This document shows positions 14,301-25,470 of a stretch of 64,000 bases of DNA, piece after piece. Positions within the stretch are counted from its first letter, which is position 1. The number at the start of each line of letters is the position of its first letter. Position numbers and translations under genes: made by a program. The stretch is from Tanytarsus gracilentus. Taxonomy: Eukaryota; Arthropoda; Insecta; Diptera; Chironomidae. The stretch covers positions 3,658,001 to 3,722,000 of the forward strand of contig JAXRKN010000038.1 in the NCBI GenBank assembly GCA_038502055.1, given 5' to 3'. The notes below the pieces were generated by a model. That model saw only the letters and a list, made by a program, of their open reading frames with translations, did no database searches and was not told the DNA's origin.

Positions 14301-17300
14301 ATCTTTCATTGCCTATCGCATAGCCTAAAAAATATTTGTCATTATAATTTTTGTTTTATAAAAATTTAAAATTAGTGCCCGATAAATGAAATAATTTTTT
14401 TTAACATATTGTTCTTCAAAGAGAGCATTTTCTCATAAATAGTGATAATAATTTGTTAATACAATTTTTATGTTGTCTACAAACTACTTCACTTGTGATT
14501 TTTTGTGTGTGTGTCTAGCATCCATATTCATATAGTAGTAACTCTTTCTCTTTCGTTATAACATTACTAATTTTTTTGAAACTCACTAAATATTCTCTCA
14601 AATAAAATCAAAAATTTAACAATATTCTAAATATATTTTTTGATAAGCATTTAAATAAAAAATATTTCAGATGAAATTAGCTAAAAATAATTGTTGAATT
14701 TTGCAAAGAGTTTTTAAAGACACTATAATACCATCCTCACTGACAAAAGAATTTATGATGTCTAGATATTTTTTTTTCATTAGAAATCCACAAAGAAATA
14801 TTTTCTTCTTCTTCTTCTTCATTTGGAAGCGACAATTTTACGTATCCCTCACCTCCATCCGATAGCAGTAAGACTATTCAATAGTTCTTTAATGTAATTA
14901 TTTTAAACTCCTATTAATTCTTCATTTTTAAACCTTATGACCCTTGTAAGTAAGTATCTGTATGACATCTATGATGATATTGATCTAATTTTTATACTAT
15001 GCTCATTTTGCATCTACTTGTATGTACTCCTATAATAAATTTTTAATAGGAATTTCTTCTTTCATGATAAAGATGTTTAAGTTCAAGTGTGAAAAAAGTG
15101 TCTACATGAGAGAGATTAAATATATTTTCAATATAGAACTTTGGTGATTGTTAAAAATCACTCGATAAATTTCTTAAATTTCATTAAATTGTGTATTTTT
15201 TTGTGTAGATGTGTAAGCCATTATTTTTCTATCATCTCATCTAATACCATTTTTTAAGTCGTTTATATTGAATGTCATCGTTTCTGATAATTTTTTTTCT
15301 CTCGAGTTCAAAAACTCACCAATTTTGCGTCAAACAAATCGATCAAAAAGTTTAGTATAGAAATTTCTTTTAATTGTTAAGCCGTTGAATTCTAAGATGA
15401 ACATTAATCGATAGTTTGAGGTAAACTTGATAGTTCTTCGATTTAACTTTTTTTAGAGAGTATAGAGAATCTCTAAGGGCAATACAAAAATTATCTTCTA
15501 TCAAAAAAGTCGTTCAAAAATATATTTTTTGATAGTGTGGCATTTTAAACGCTACTTTAAAAATTAATTCGTAAGTTCTTAAATAATTATTTTCTTTCTC
15601 ATTTTTGTAAGATAATTATAAAAATTATTTATACCGGTGTCTTTGGAAGTTTTCTTCGAGTTGGTGATGCTGGCGATTTATCGTTGTTCTCAGTGTCTGT
15701 GTTAAAAATTTAACATTTAATTTTAATTATATTGAAAATCATAAATAAGAGTGCATCAACTCACCGGCAACGAGACCTATGACATCGCTATTTTTCCGTT
15801 GACTCGAGTTAACTACATTGGAAGCATTGGGATTGTTTAGTTGCGGCATGGGATTATCTTCCAGTAGATCGCACATTCGAAAATCGGAAGCGTGTTCGAC
15901 TAATAGCTCCGCAATGTCGCCGGTCCTATCCATAATTGAACACACTTCCTCAAAGCTCCTATCGACCAGTGATACGTTGCACCACTCCAAAATTTTATCG
16001 CCCTGCTGTAACCCGCCTATTTTGTAAATTTAATCGAAAATCAAATTTTTATGTTTCGATTTAAATTATCTTAAATTACCTTTTTCAGCCGGACCTCCGG
16101 GAACCTGATAAAATATTTTTCTTAATTAATTAATTCAAACCTTTTAACTCGAAAAAATTCTTACCGTCCAAACAATGTGAGCAAATAGCCTGCCGTCGGT
16201 TCCAGTTTTTCCACCGACAACCCTCATGCCAAATCCACGTGCTGAAAAAAAAGAGATAATTAGTTGCTGAAAAATTCAAGGTAATTTTATCTTTCTTACT
16301 TCGGTGTGCTTTATCAGATGGATCGCGACGTAAAATGACTCTTCTCTTCGAAGCACACTGTGGACCCGAGTCAACATCATGAATGACGATTTTAATGTTT
16401 TCTCCATCGAGGGATGTTTGCCTCTTTGGAGCCTCTAAATCTTCTAAAGCTGGTCCTTGATAAGGGTTTACAGGCATGAGACTTGCTGAAAGGGTATTTT
16501 GAGGAGTCGTGCCCAAAACGCCGCGCTCACGAAGTGCAGATATATCGGGCCTAAATCATAGATTTAAATTAGCTTTAATAAAAATTAGCAAAAAAGAATT
16601 AGCTTACAATTGAGAGCCACGACGTCTTAAGCGTCTATCGTCATCGATCAATAAAGTCGGTCCATTATCGGGACTATTTTGAGGTGAATCGTCTTGATCC
16701 TTGTCAAAGTCGTCTTGCGGTAAAATGCGAAAAGATGATCGACGCGATGACGATTGCTTTTCGGGATCTAAATTTTGTAGCATCAACTGTTGATTGGGTG
16801 CAATGCCACCAAAGACATCATAGGCTGATTTCCTAGAAAATTCATCACTGAAAATTAATATAAAAATATGAATTTATTCTTAAGTCATAGTTACCTCCTT
16901 GGAATGTGTCCCGAGATGGGTAAGCCCAGATCTTCGGTGACCAAACTATTTGCGATTGCATTTTTTTGTAGGTCATCGTCGTATGAATGCTGACGCGACA
17001 CCCTAGATTGTCTTCGTGAGCCAGCCCTAGTGGGTGGCTCGATTTCTATTCGATCGGGCACAATGTTTCGAATGTTATCCCACTCATTTTCATTGGTACT
17101 TTTCGAAGTGAATTTTTCTAGCTCCTTAATCGACGCGGGCGAAACATCGCTGTGACGACGAAGGTCGGGACTTCGCGGCGGAAGTAAACCCGCTTGATTA
17201 TTCGCTGCATTAAGCTTCACATCTGAATGTCTCCTTTGTAATGCTTCAAGGACAGGCACATCGAGATTAGAATCGGTAGAATCTTGCGGAATACAAACGC

Positions 17301-17944
17301 GCGAAGACATTTTACGGCGACAAACGCTACAACGCCATGTATTCTATGGACACATGACAAATAATAGAGTGTGAACAATATAAAATTTAATTAGCGAATT
17401 TACCAAATCTTCAGCACTATCCATTTTACTATAGCTCGCACAGTCGTCACAAACTCGATATTTACACTCGAAGCAAGTCTTATAGAAATCATCTTTCTTA
17501 AACGATTTTAAGCATACGCGACATGAAGCAGCTCGATTTGGTGTTTTGTTCGATTCATTCTTTTCGAAAAGTGAGCTCGACGACGACTCACTCTCCTTTT
17601 CTAAAGCATACGATTGAACTGTAAGCGATTGTGTTTCCGTTGGATCGGGTACGAGTGAGGGTCTCGGGGACATTTTATTGAGTGCTAAAATTAAATTATT
17701 TAGTTGTTTTCATATCAACTTTGACATTCGTTCGAGCTACCTTTGTCTTGAGCCGTTAAAAGAGATGAAGATAAAGTTTGCTTAAATTTTCCAAAAGCTC
17801 CGCCAGTATTGTCAGATTGCGAAATCTCCTCCGGAGCCACCATCTATTAATAATTTTTATTTTGAATGCCAAGGGGTCGATATGTCGATCAAAAAAAATA
17901 AAATTTACCTTTTTCATAAATGACATTACGTTGGATGGCAGCAT
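11377..17944 (-). CDS. Fife: Piccolo/RIM-family active-zone scaffold, Fife-like (zinc finger, PDZ, C2A, C2B)
   Basis: Eighteen exons join in frame to 1080 residues: 17944-17909, 17843-17741, 17684-17404, 17343-16895, 16847-16608, 16550-16300, 16241-16165, 16104-16080, 16016-15765, 15696-15635, 13415-13292, 13163-13106, 13044-12858, 12804-12261, 12204-12008, 11956-11795, 11735-11657, 11492-11377. An eight-cysteine zinc finger spans about residues 101-148 (CRVC, KTCFEC, CDDC, WRCSVC). Serine/arginine-rich linkers follow, then a PDZ domain at about 435-530 (GFGMRVVGGKTG), a C2 domain at about 600-735 (WYRDDTNELVVNLF) and a second C2 at about 905-1060 ending near GWYPLFP. Such proteins organise presynaptic active zones, calcium channels and vesicle release. 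The zinc finger resembles Piccolo/Fife more than my memory of the Rim finger, hence the name; Rim is the alternative. The ATG follows an in-frame stop, but other 5' exons may exist further upstream. Confidence 0.82.
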
Positions 17945-19645
17945 CTTGTCGAGATATTTTTTTCCCTTTTCACTTCTCAATTATAAACTTTTTTTCTTCT
18001 TCTATGGCTGATTATGGGGTGCGATATGTGCAAAGTTGTAAATAATATAAATTAAGCTCGATTCAATAGTGATTTCCTGTTTTAAATTATTTTTTTGGAG
18101 CATGAAGAAAAGAAAAAAATTTACGCATTAGAAAAGCGTCCATTAATATGCAACAACCTGTTGTAATACACATATGAAAAAAAGCTCTAAAAAAAGCTGT
18201 TGCATCAAAGTGGAGAAATTTTCACTTTTTTACAAAACTCAATAAGTCACTTGAGCTTTTTTCTAAAGCATTTTTTCACATCACCCTCGCCGTGAATTGG
18301 CTAAAAGAGAATTGAACGTGCGAAAAAATTTCTCTTCAAGCCAACCACCACAATCGAGTTCACTTTTTTCAGCATCTCCCAAATGTCCTACTTGTTGAAC
18401 TTCAACATTTGTCCATTAATTCAATTGAAACTTTTGTCTCTTGCACAATCACTTCTACTTAAATATACTCTTAAAAAATTAAGCAGCAACTAAAAACTTA
18501 TAATTTTAATCAGCAGTATTTAAGCCCACTGATTTTTTGCTTCTACCCGGGGATATTATAAAAATGAGCTTACAGGCGAGAAGGAGAGAACATGACATGC
18601 GCACATGATAAGTACGGAAAATATTTTCTCAATGTAAAAAGGACTTGACACGAAACTTTTCACTCATTTTTCACAACTAACTTTGCATAATTCTCGATAT
18701 TCGATAAGTTTATGCACCACAATGGCCTCATCTATAAATTAAAATTTGTCATGCGATCTCTGCACTACATGCGATATATTTACTTTGTGCGAAAACGAAA
18801 AGGAAGAAACTTGTTGATCACAACACTATTCACTGTTCTAATACACGAACGAGAGAAATTCACAACGAGCTCGTTAAATTCAAATAGCCTTTATAGTACA
18901 AAGTTAGGTTAGTACAGGGGAGAAGAAGCAAATCGAAAAAGCAAATGAAAACTGAAAATATAAAAGGAACAGATGAATAAAATTGTGAAAATTTCTTACT
19001 TAAAGCGGATGATAAAATCATAATTTAAAGTGAATGTAAAGTTTATCAAGTGAAATTATGGAAAATCCTTGGGAATGACGCAAAGCGATAGAATTAAAAA
19101 TTTTATTGCAATAAAATGTTTCATGAGAATGAAAAAATTTAATTTGTGAAAATTCCCTGGCAAAATACAAGAAATATCAATTGCAACCAATTAAAAGTCC
19201 TTCAAATTTCAAGTCTTATCAATAAAATTTAAAACAATTGAAGTGAGTAATGCGTTGAGGTGTAAAAATTTTAGCTGTAAAATTCTCTTTTTTTATGATA
19301 AATTTTTCAACAATAAAAAATGGACTTTTTTGAAAATTCCTTTTACAACCATTCTTACAACATAATCGTTAAATTTTAATGATTCAATGGGAATTTAGAG
19401 TGTTCTAATGATAAAAAATATTTATTTTAAAAGGAATTAATTAGATTTATGCCTAAAATACTTTTCCGATTCATATATTTTTTTCTCATGAACAAACACA
19501 TACAATCTACATGTATTTACGTAGAAGAATCTACCGAAAAAAAAGTTCACACATTCAAACGATGCTATAGAAATTTACTTAAATCGCTACATGTTGGAAT
19601 AGGTTCTGATAAATAAATATTTTTGTATTACAGCTGCATTAAATA
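17945..19645. promoter_or_regulatory. Divergent upstream region between the Fife-like gene and Mrtf
   Basis: About 1.7 kb separates the two divergently oriented start codons, so it should hold the 5' UTRs and promoters of both unless more distal exons exist. A good splice acceptor (TTTTTGTATTACAG) ends at about 19632, just before the Mrtf ATG. This indicates a spliced non-coding exon of Mrtf upstream. I identify no TATA box or other site with confidence. Confidence 0.4.
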
Positions 19646-22600
19646 ATGAGTACGCAAAATAATTCCGATCAGAAAAGGTTGACACCGCCCAAGACACTTA
19701 TAGACACAACTCCTTTAACGATGGATCTGGATAAGAATAGGGAGTGTAAGTACTCACACACACCTTACATATATGTTGCAAAAATTATCTAATGTTATCA
19801 CGCTATCGTTTTTAGCATTAAAAATAAAATTGATGGTTCGTCGATCGGCCAATCAGCTCGTGCAACAGGGCATTTTGCCGGATCTTAAAACTTCACCCGC
19901 TATACATGAGCAACGTCAGAAGCTCGAACGCGCAAAGACTGGAGATCTTCTCAAAGCGAAAATTCAACAGAGACCAAATCGTCAGGAGCTTGAAAGGAGA
20001 CACATTTTAGAGAGTCATGAGAGTCACATTGACCCGAGCCTTGCGGAAAAGTACCGCATGCTCGAAAAAGCAATATTAGTTGATCAGCTCAACTCAAAAA
20101 TATCACATCGTCCTGGTCCTCTAGAGTTAATAGAGAAAAATATTTTACACGCCAATGAGCCCATCGAGAGGATAGTCAAGGAGGGTCTCGTTGAGTACAA
20201 GCTCATGTCAGTAGACGACAACAATGTTGTGTTTGAAGATGACTCGCAGAGTTCCGAAGGTGACTTACAATCAAAAACAACTGAAACAATTTTATTGGCA
20301 ACGCCAACATTTATTGAACAACAACAACAACAACAAGCGACAACATCAAGTCCAGCAGCAATTCTCAATGGCAACATTATCAAATTAAATTTGGCAATGA
20401 CTCCATGTGCGACTGCTACAGTGATTCCAAAACTTACCATAAAACTACCAAGTGACTCCACCATAAGTCACCAAATCAATGATAATTTTATTACAAATCC
20501 ACCACCACCGCCGCCTCCTCTCATCATCAAGGAAATGCCGTCCCTAGATCCCATAAAGCACCTTCAACCGCAACCACCACCCAAATTAATTACCACCACA
20601 TTTACGCCCGAGAACAATAACATTAAAAGTCACATTTCATCATTTATTCAGAACAATCAAAAGATAGGATCGTCGGGCAAGGATAAAAATCGCAAAAAGT
20701 GTAAAATTAAGCCTCCAATTAAATCAAAGGCTATAAAGTTTCATGAGTACAAAGGGCCACCGAATGCCAGTAAATCGAGTGCGTCGTCATCCCCATCACA
20801 ATCATCACTACTAGCCGTGAATAATAATAAGAAAAATGGAGAAACCAACTATGAACTGATAATGCAACAACAATGCCTGTTGGAGTATCTCGAAGGGATT
20901 TACAAGAGTCCAAAGTCCGAAATGTCCGAGTCGGTGGCCTTGGAGATGAACTCAAATTCAATGGATAAAATTACGCCATTGAAGCATCACGAGAATGATG
21001 TGATTAAAAAGGAAGACTCGAAAAAGGCTTTTGTCACGATTTTTCCATCGAAAGCGCCTCAAAATTCAACAACAACATCCGTTAATTTGGCACATTCGAG
21101 TGACGGCTTAATTAGCGACATGAGTCAACTTTCGAAATTAAAAGTGAGTGAACTAAAGGCATTTTTGAAGAGATTCTCTCTACCCGTGTCAGGCCCGAAG
21201 CCGTTACTCGTTGAACGCTTGAAGCCGTTCTTACCATTGAAACTAGGCGAAGCAGAAAAAAGTGAGGATAAGAAAGAGCTTAAATCTCTCATGGAATCGT
21301 CTGCACTCTTATTATCAAATGCGATGATTATCGATGCAGAAAAGTTAGCCGAAGGCGTTAATGGCGATGATATTGTGAAAGAGCAACAGAGAAAAATTGA
21401 AGAGCTTCAAAGAAAGTTGCAAGAGAGCCAGCAGCAGCTTGAAAAAATAAAGCAAATTAAACAAACCGAAACATTTCCTACACAACAATCGTCGGCTGGC
21501 GCGTCATCGATGGAAAAGGAAACAAATTTCTTTCAACTTATCCCAACAAATTCGAATGATCTTCAGAATAACTTACTTTATGATCAAAAATCATATCAAA
21601 TTGCTAGTCCCATATCTACAGTTTTTGTAGTTGCACCCTCAATTGTCCTCGCTCCCGAACCCTCACCTTCGTCCTCTATAAATGCCCTTCCCATGATCCT
21701 TCAAGCTGAAGACAATTGTAAAAGTATTGATAATACTCCGCAGTCCATAATGATGATGAGCGAAGATACAAATGATTGTAATGATGATAGCGAAGAATAT
21801 GAGGATAGTGAGGTGACGTCAAATATCATGCAAGACGACATAAGTGATGTCCTTGAAATTCTCTTGAAGAATGAAAAATGGCCGGAATCACCATCGGCCA
21901 TTAAAAATAATAGCGATGAGCATCGACAACAACCTGTTCTGCAAAGTAATGTGTTATCGACAACTTTTCATGACCCTCCATCTCTCGTGAGTGAACCCAT
22001 GTCACCGCTTCTCTCAAATGACGGTAATTGTCGATATTTTTTTTATCTCGATTGTTTTTTATTCACATAATTTTTTTTTATAGGAAAAAGAACACCGTCA
22101 CATTCAATTATCTCGGCGAATTTTGATAAGCATGAGAATGATATGAACTGCAACAGCAACTTTGTAGACTGTCCAATGGACATCGAAGACAGTTCGAGCA
22201 TGCTAATGGACTCGTCGGATTTTAAAAATTCTTTAGCACTTAAAAAATCGCCTTTGCATCATCTCAACAATAGTAACAACAACAGCATGCTTAGCAGTGT
22301 CTTTGAAACCAACAAGAGCTTAGACGTGGGTGTCGTGAATGGAGTCGTTGGTGGCATTAAAAATAGCTTGATAGGAAATTTTGACAACAATATGTTTGAT
22401 ACATTTAAAAACAACAATGCATGCAACAATAATGCAAACTCATTTTTCAACAACACCAGTGACCACAAGGACTTTAAAGAGAGTGAACGAGGTTACATAA
22501 ATAACTTGAATATCTTGAATAATTTTGAGATATTTAGCAATAGTGGAATGGAGTTGTCAGTTCCAATGGATTTTGAAAATATTATACCTTATGACATCTA

Positions 22601-22751
22601 TCAGCAAGATACTTTCTTTAATAATGCCCTTCAAAATTCAACACATGATCATCGTGATAGCTTTAATAGCGCTTTCTTTAACGCTGGAAATCATGATTCA
22701 AACGACATGTTTTCCGAAGTTGATAATTTCCTCGAATCCGAGAAGGTTTAA
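19646..22751 (+). CDS. Mrtf: Myocardin-related transcription factor (MRTF/MAL)
   Basis: Three exons (19646-19745, 19816-22023, 22084-22751) encode 991 residues. Three RPEL actin-binding motifs lie at about 36-60 (KLMVRRSANQLVQQGIL), 79-102 (IQQRPNRQELERRHIL) and 123-147 (ISHRPGPLELIEKNIL). A basic stretch at about 322-348 ends in KFHEYKGPP, the SRF-binding region. A SAP domain sits at about 470-507 (LKVSELKAFLKRFSLPVSG). A glutamine-rich coiled coil is near 555-585, and an Asn/Ser-rich acidic C-terminus is probably the activation domain. In the family, G-actin binding to RPEL holds the protein in the cytoplasm; when actin polymerises it enters the nucleus and coactivates SRF. The ATG has an in-frame TAA just upstream. 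A polyglutamine run (about 202-207) and a polyproline run are present. Confidence 0.93.
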
Positions 22752-22818
22752 CATACATGCCTTTGCAGAAAAAATAATCTATGTTTAGCTTCTAACATAA
22801 TTATTATATGCGCGTGAA

Positions 22819-22824
22819 ATAAAA
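22819..22824 (+). promoter_or_regulatory. Polyadenylation signal of Mrtf
   Basis: AATAAA lies 68 bases past the Mrtf stop codon. The convergent C6orf136-like gene has its own signal near 23035, so the transcripts need not overlap. The 335 bp between the two stop codons contains nothing else I can identify. Confidence 0.6.
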
Positions 22825-23034
22825 AGAAAAGATTAACTTTTTTTCATAAGTCGTCGATAAGAGAAAAAAAAATTTCTAGTTTAACATTTTTGTATAAAAA
22901 TCATTTACTGACAATTTAATACAATCAACTAAACATCTTCTACTTACTATTATTATAATAATGAGAAAAATAATTAATAAAATCTACTTTGAAAAAAAAA
23001 AATAAAATCTTTGAATAAGCTTTAAAAATTAATT

Positions 23035-23040
23035 TTTATT
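23035..23040 (-). promoter_or_regulatory. Polyadenylation signal of the C6orf136-like gene
   Basis: TTTATT on the plus strand reads AATAAA on the minus strand, 47 bases past the stop codon. Confidence 0.55.
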
Positions 23041-23086
23041 AAGTTTTTCTAAGTTTTGACTTCATTACACACAGAGAGAGTCCTAA

Positions 23087-24109
23087 TCATCCGGAAGGAA
23101 CACCTAGTTTAGAATCATTCTCTAAGATTTCCTTATTTTCATCGGGCATCACCTTGTCTGCAACATGCTTCGCTATTTGACCATCCTCACCAATGTAAAA
23201 AGTTGAAAATCCATCATACCACGTCTCTGTGTTATCAAATATTTCTTTAATGTTCCACAACTTATATTTCCAAAAGTTCAACATAACTTTAAAACCGCCA
23301 ATGCCCTTGATCGTCCATCGAACTTTAACTGTCATTTCTTCGGGGTGTTTTGTAATCTTCAGGATATCGAGCTTGACATATGCGACTAAAATAAATTATT
23401 GATTTTAGATAAAATGTAACTGAATTTTTAATTTTAATTTTACACTTGAGGTGTCCTAATGTCCTTAGCAATGCTACCTGCCTCACGTATGGAAAAAGTC
23501 CTCTGGAATATATTAAAAAAATATATTTGTTGTATAACGAAATCATTTTAGATTCGAGCCTTACACAGACGTCCTGCCGAGAATATTATTTTCAAATACA
23601 ACATTGGGTGAGTAAATAGAATAATCCATAGGCTGCACAAAGAGCTTCGGCAATGTCCTCGAGAGGGTTTCAAAAACCTTTTCCAAGCTCTCGTGAGATC
23701 CATCATTAACCGGCTAAAAAAATAAGAAATTTCTTATTTGAGTTTGAAGTAGTTTAATAACTTTACTTCATTCTTTCCGCCAGGTCCACTGGATTTAACT
23801 TTGCCATCATCTGGTAAGGACGATGCTACATCAGTTTTATTTTTATCTTCATGTGTTGCAAATTTATTTTTCTCAAGCTGTAAGTTGATTTGTGGTGACA
23901 AGTTCGCAGGCTAAAATTTTTATGTATTCGATTATCCAACTGGATTATGAAAAAATCATTTAAATATAATTAAATACCTTTTGATTTAACAAAACATAAC
24001 TGAAAGCCGGCTGTTGAACTGTTAAATTCGTAGTAATTTGACTGCAACAATTTCTATAGCTATTATTAAATTTTATCAACTTTGATGAAATTCTACGAAA
24101 GTATGCCAT
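23087..24109 (-). CDS. C6orf136-like protein, DUF2358 family, probably mitochondrial
   Basis: Five exons (24109-23978, 23910-23767, 23713-23565, 23502-23444, 23385-23087) encode 260 residues. The N-terminus ([14 protein letters not shown]) is basic and amphipathic without acidic residues, as in mitochondrial presequences. A low-complexity linker follows. The C-terminal two thirds carry the family's conserved blocks: [20 protein letters not shown], then [20 protein letters not shown], then [30 protein letters not shown] and KHVADKVMP. This matches the C6orf136/DUF2358 family, an NTF2-like fold without an established biochemical role. It lies 279 bp upstream of the stop codon side of the neighbouring minus-strand gene and converges on Mrtf. 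I propose no function beyond probable mitochondrial location. Confidence 0.85.
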
Positions 24110-24357
24110 TTTTCAGGTGTCGCTGATTATTACTGAAAGTAAATAATTTTAATTAATCACAAAAATATATTTAATCACTCGACTAATTAGGATTTTAAAG
24201 AGAATTTACTTTTTTCTTAATAATTTAATTTTTGAACAGCACGATTGAAAAATGTAAACAAAAACACTCGAGTGTGCGTTCAGTGCAATTTTTTTTAATT
24301 TTCTAATAAGAAAAATAAAATTTCTAAAAGGAGAATATTTTTTTTGAAAATTTAACG

Positions 24358-24363
24358 TTTATT
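24358..24363 (-). promoter_or_regulatory. Polyadenylation signal of the prenyltransferase alpha gene
   Basis: AATAAA on the minus strand, 26 bases past the stop codon at 24389. Confidence 0.55.
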
Positions 24364-24388
24364 AAGGATTGATTTACAAAAGTTTTTT

Positions 24389-25470
24389 TTACCAAATTGA
24401 TTTTTGATCATTGCTGAATTTTTTGCCGATTTTAGATTTCCATGAATCATCTTCTTTAATGCCTCCGCCATCAACAAAATCATTTTTCTCTCGTTGCTTC
24501 ATAACTTTATCATAATAAAATTGCTTATAAACGAATTTCCAATAATTTTTTCTTACTATGTCATACCTCGTTGCCATCAGGTTGCATAGCTCCAATACTT
24601 TTTGACCATTCAATAAACTGTCACTTATCACATCGTCCAAAATCATCTCAATTTTAGAGTCAATCAAAAATGCTATGATATTTGAACATTCATTTTTTTC
24701 TTCATAAAATTCTTTTTCACAAAACTCAATTGCATCTTCGAATTGATACAATTTTCCACTTCCAAAAGTTGTCAACAGTCCTCTCAAATAATTCCATGAA
24801 CTTTCATTAAACTTCGCCATTTTAATTTTGTCCAGTGCAAATTGAAATTCTTTTTTGACGAGAATAAAATCAATTTTTCCACGCTGTTTTATAATAAAAA
24901 ATCTTTGATTCCACGCTGAATTGTTTCGAATATCCTCATTTAAAAGTTGAGCAGTAAATCGCATTTCCTCCGTAAGTAGACCAAGGTTCTGATATTTGAA
25001 TGTATTTATAGCCCACTGACGATGTGCGTAAGCGAAATAATTTTTCGAATTATTTGCGAGAATGCGTTCGGTTAAATTTAATTCAGTAGACGCATTAGTG
25101 CATGTAATGTTTAACCTCGCAATCATTATCCGGTGATTCCAGCATAAAAAGTTCTTTGGATTTTCTAAAATTATCTCCTCGATCCATAAAAGCTCTTTAT
25201 AGGGATTAAATTTAAAAGCTTTTAGAATTTTTCGATGAACAATCCAAAAGTTGTAATTATGTGGATTTGTTCTGATAGCAACTGCAGTGGCATTGAGACT
25301 CTCTTCACTATAAATTTGATCCTCGACAATTTTTTCTATGCGCTTCACAATTTTTTCATCTGAAAATTGAATTTTTACAAAATAAATTTACTGGAGGGTA
25401 TTTTTTTGCACTCACAATCCTCGGATATTCGAATCGATGAAATTTGACCATAACCAAACTGACCGTTCAT
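24389..25470 (-). CDS. Fnta: Protein farnesyltransferase/geranylgeranyltransferase type-1 alpha subunit
   Basis: Two exons (25470-25416, 25359-24389) encode 341 residues. The first splice restores a Tyr codon (phase 1) and gives RISEDYEKIVKRIEKIVEDQ. Tandem prenyltransferase-alpha helical repeats follow: NPHNYNFWIVHRKIL, NPKNFLCWNHRIMIARL, NSKNYFAYAHRQWAI, IRNNSAWNQRFFII and FNESSWNYLRGLL. The IRNNSAWNQRFF and NESSWNYL blocks match FNTA rather than RabGGTA or PTAR1. With a beta subunit (FTase or GGTase-I) the alpha subunit attaches isoprenoids to CaaX cysteines of Ras and Rho proteins. Lys124 and Tyr126 align with the Lys164 and Tyr166 that I recall as important in the mammalian subunit. The N-terminus is short: the proline-rich region and the WxDIxPVPQ block are absent. 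One repeat tryptophan is Tyr (YAHRQW), so the sequence is somewhat divergent. Confidence 0.85.

Noticed and set aside
11377..17944. Assignment of the active-zone gene to Rim
   Set aside because: The domain order fits both, but the zinc finger lacks the ADGxGHxC and CARCGG signatures I recall for Rim and is closer to Piccolo/Fife. Kept as the alternative.
24389..25470. Assignment of the prenyltransferase-repeat gene to PTAR1/tempura or RabGGTA
   Set aside because: The repeat blocks IRNNSAWNQRFF and FNESSWNYLRGLL match FNTA, and the leucine-rich and Ig-like parts of RabGGTA are absent.
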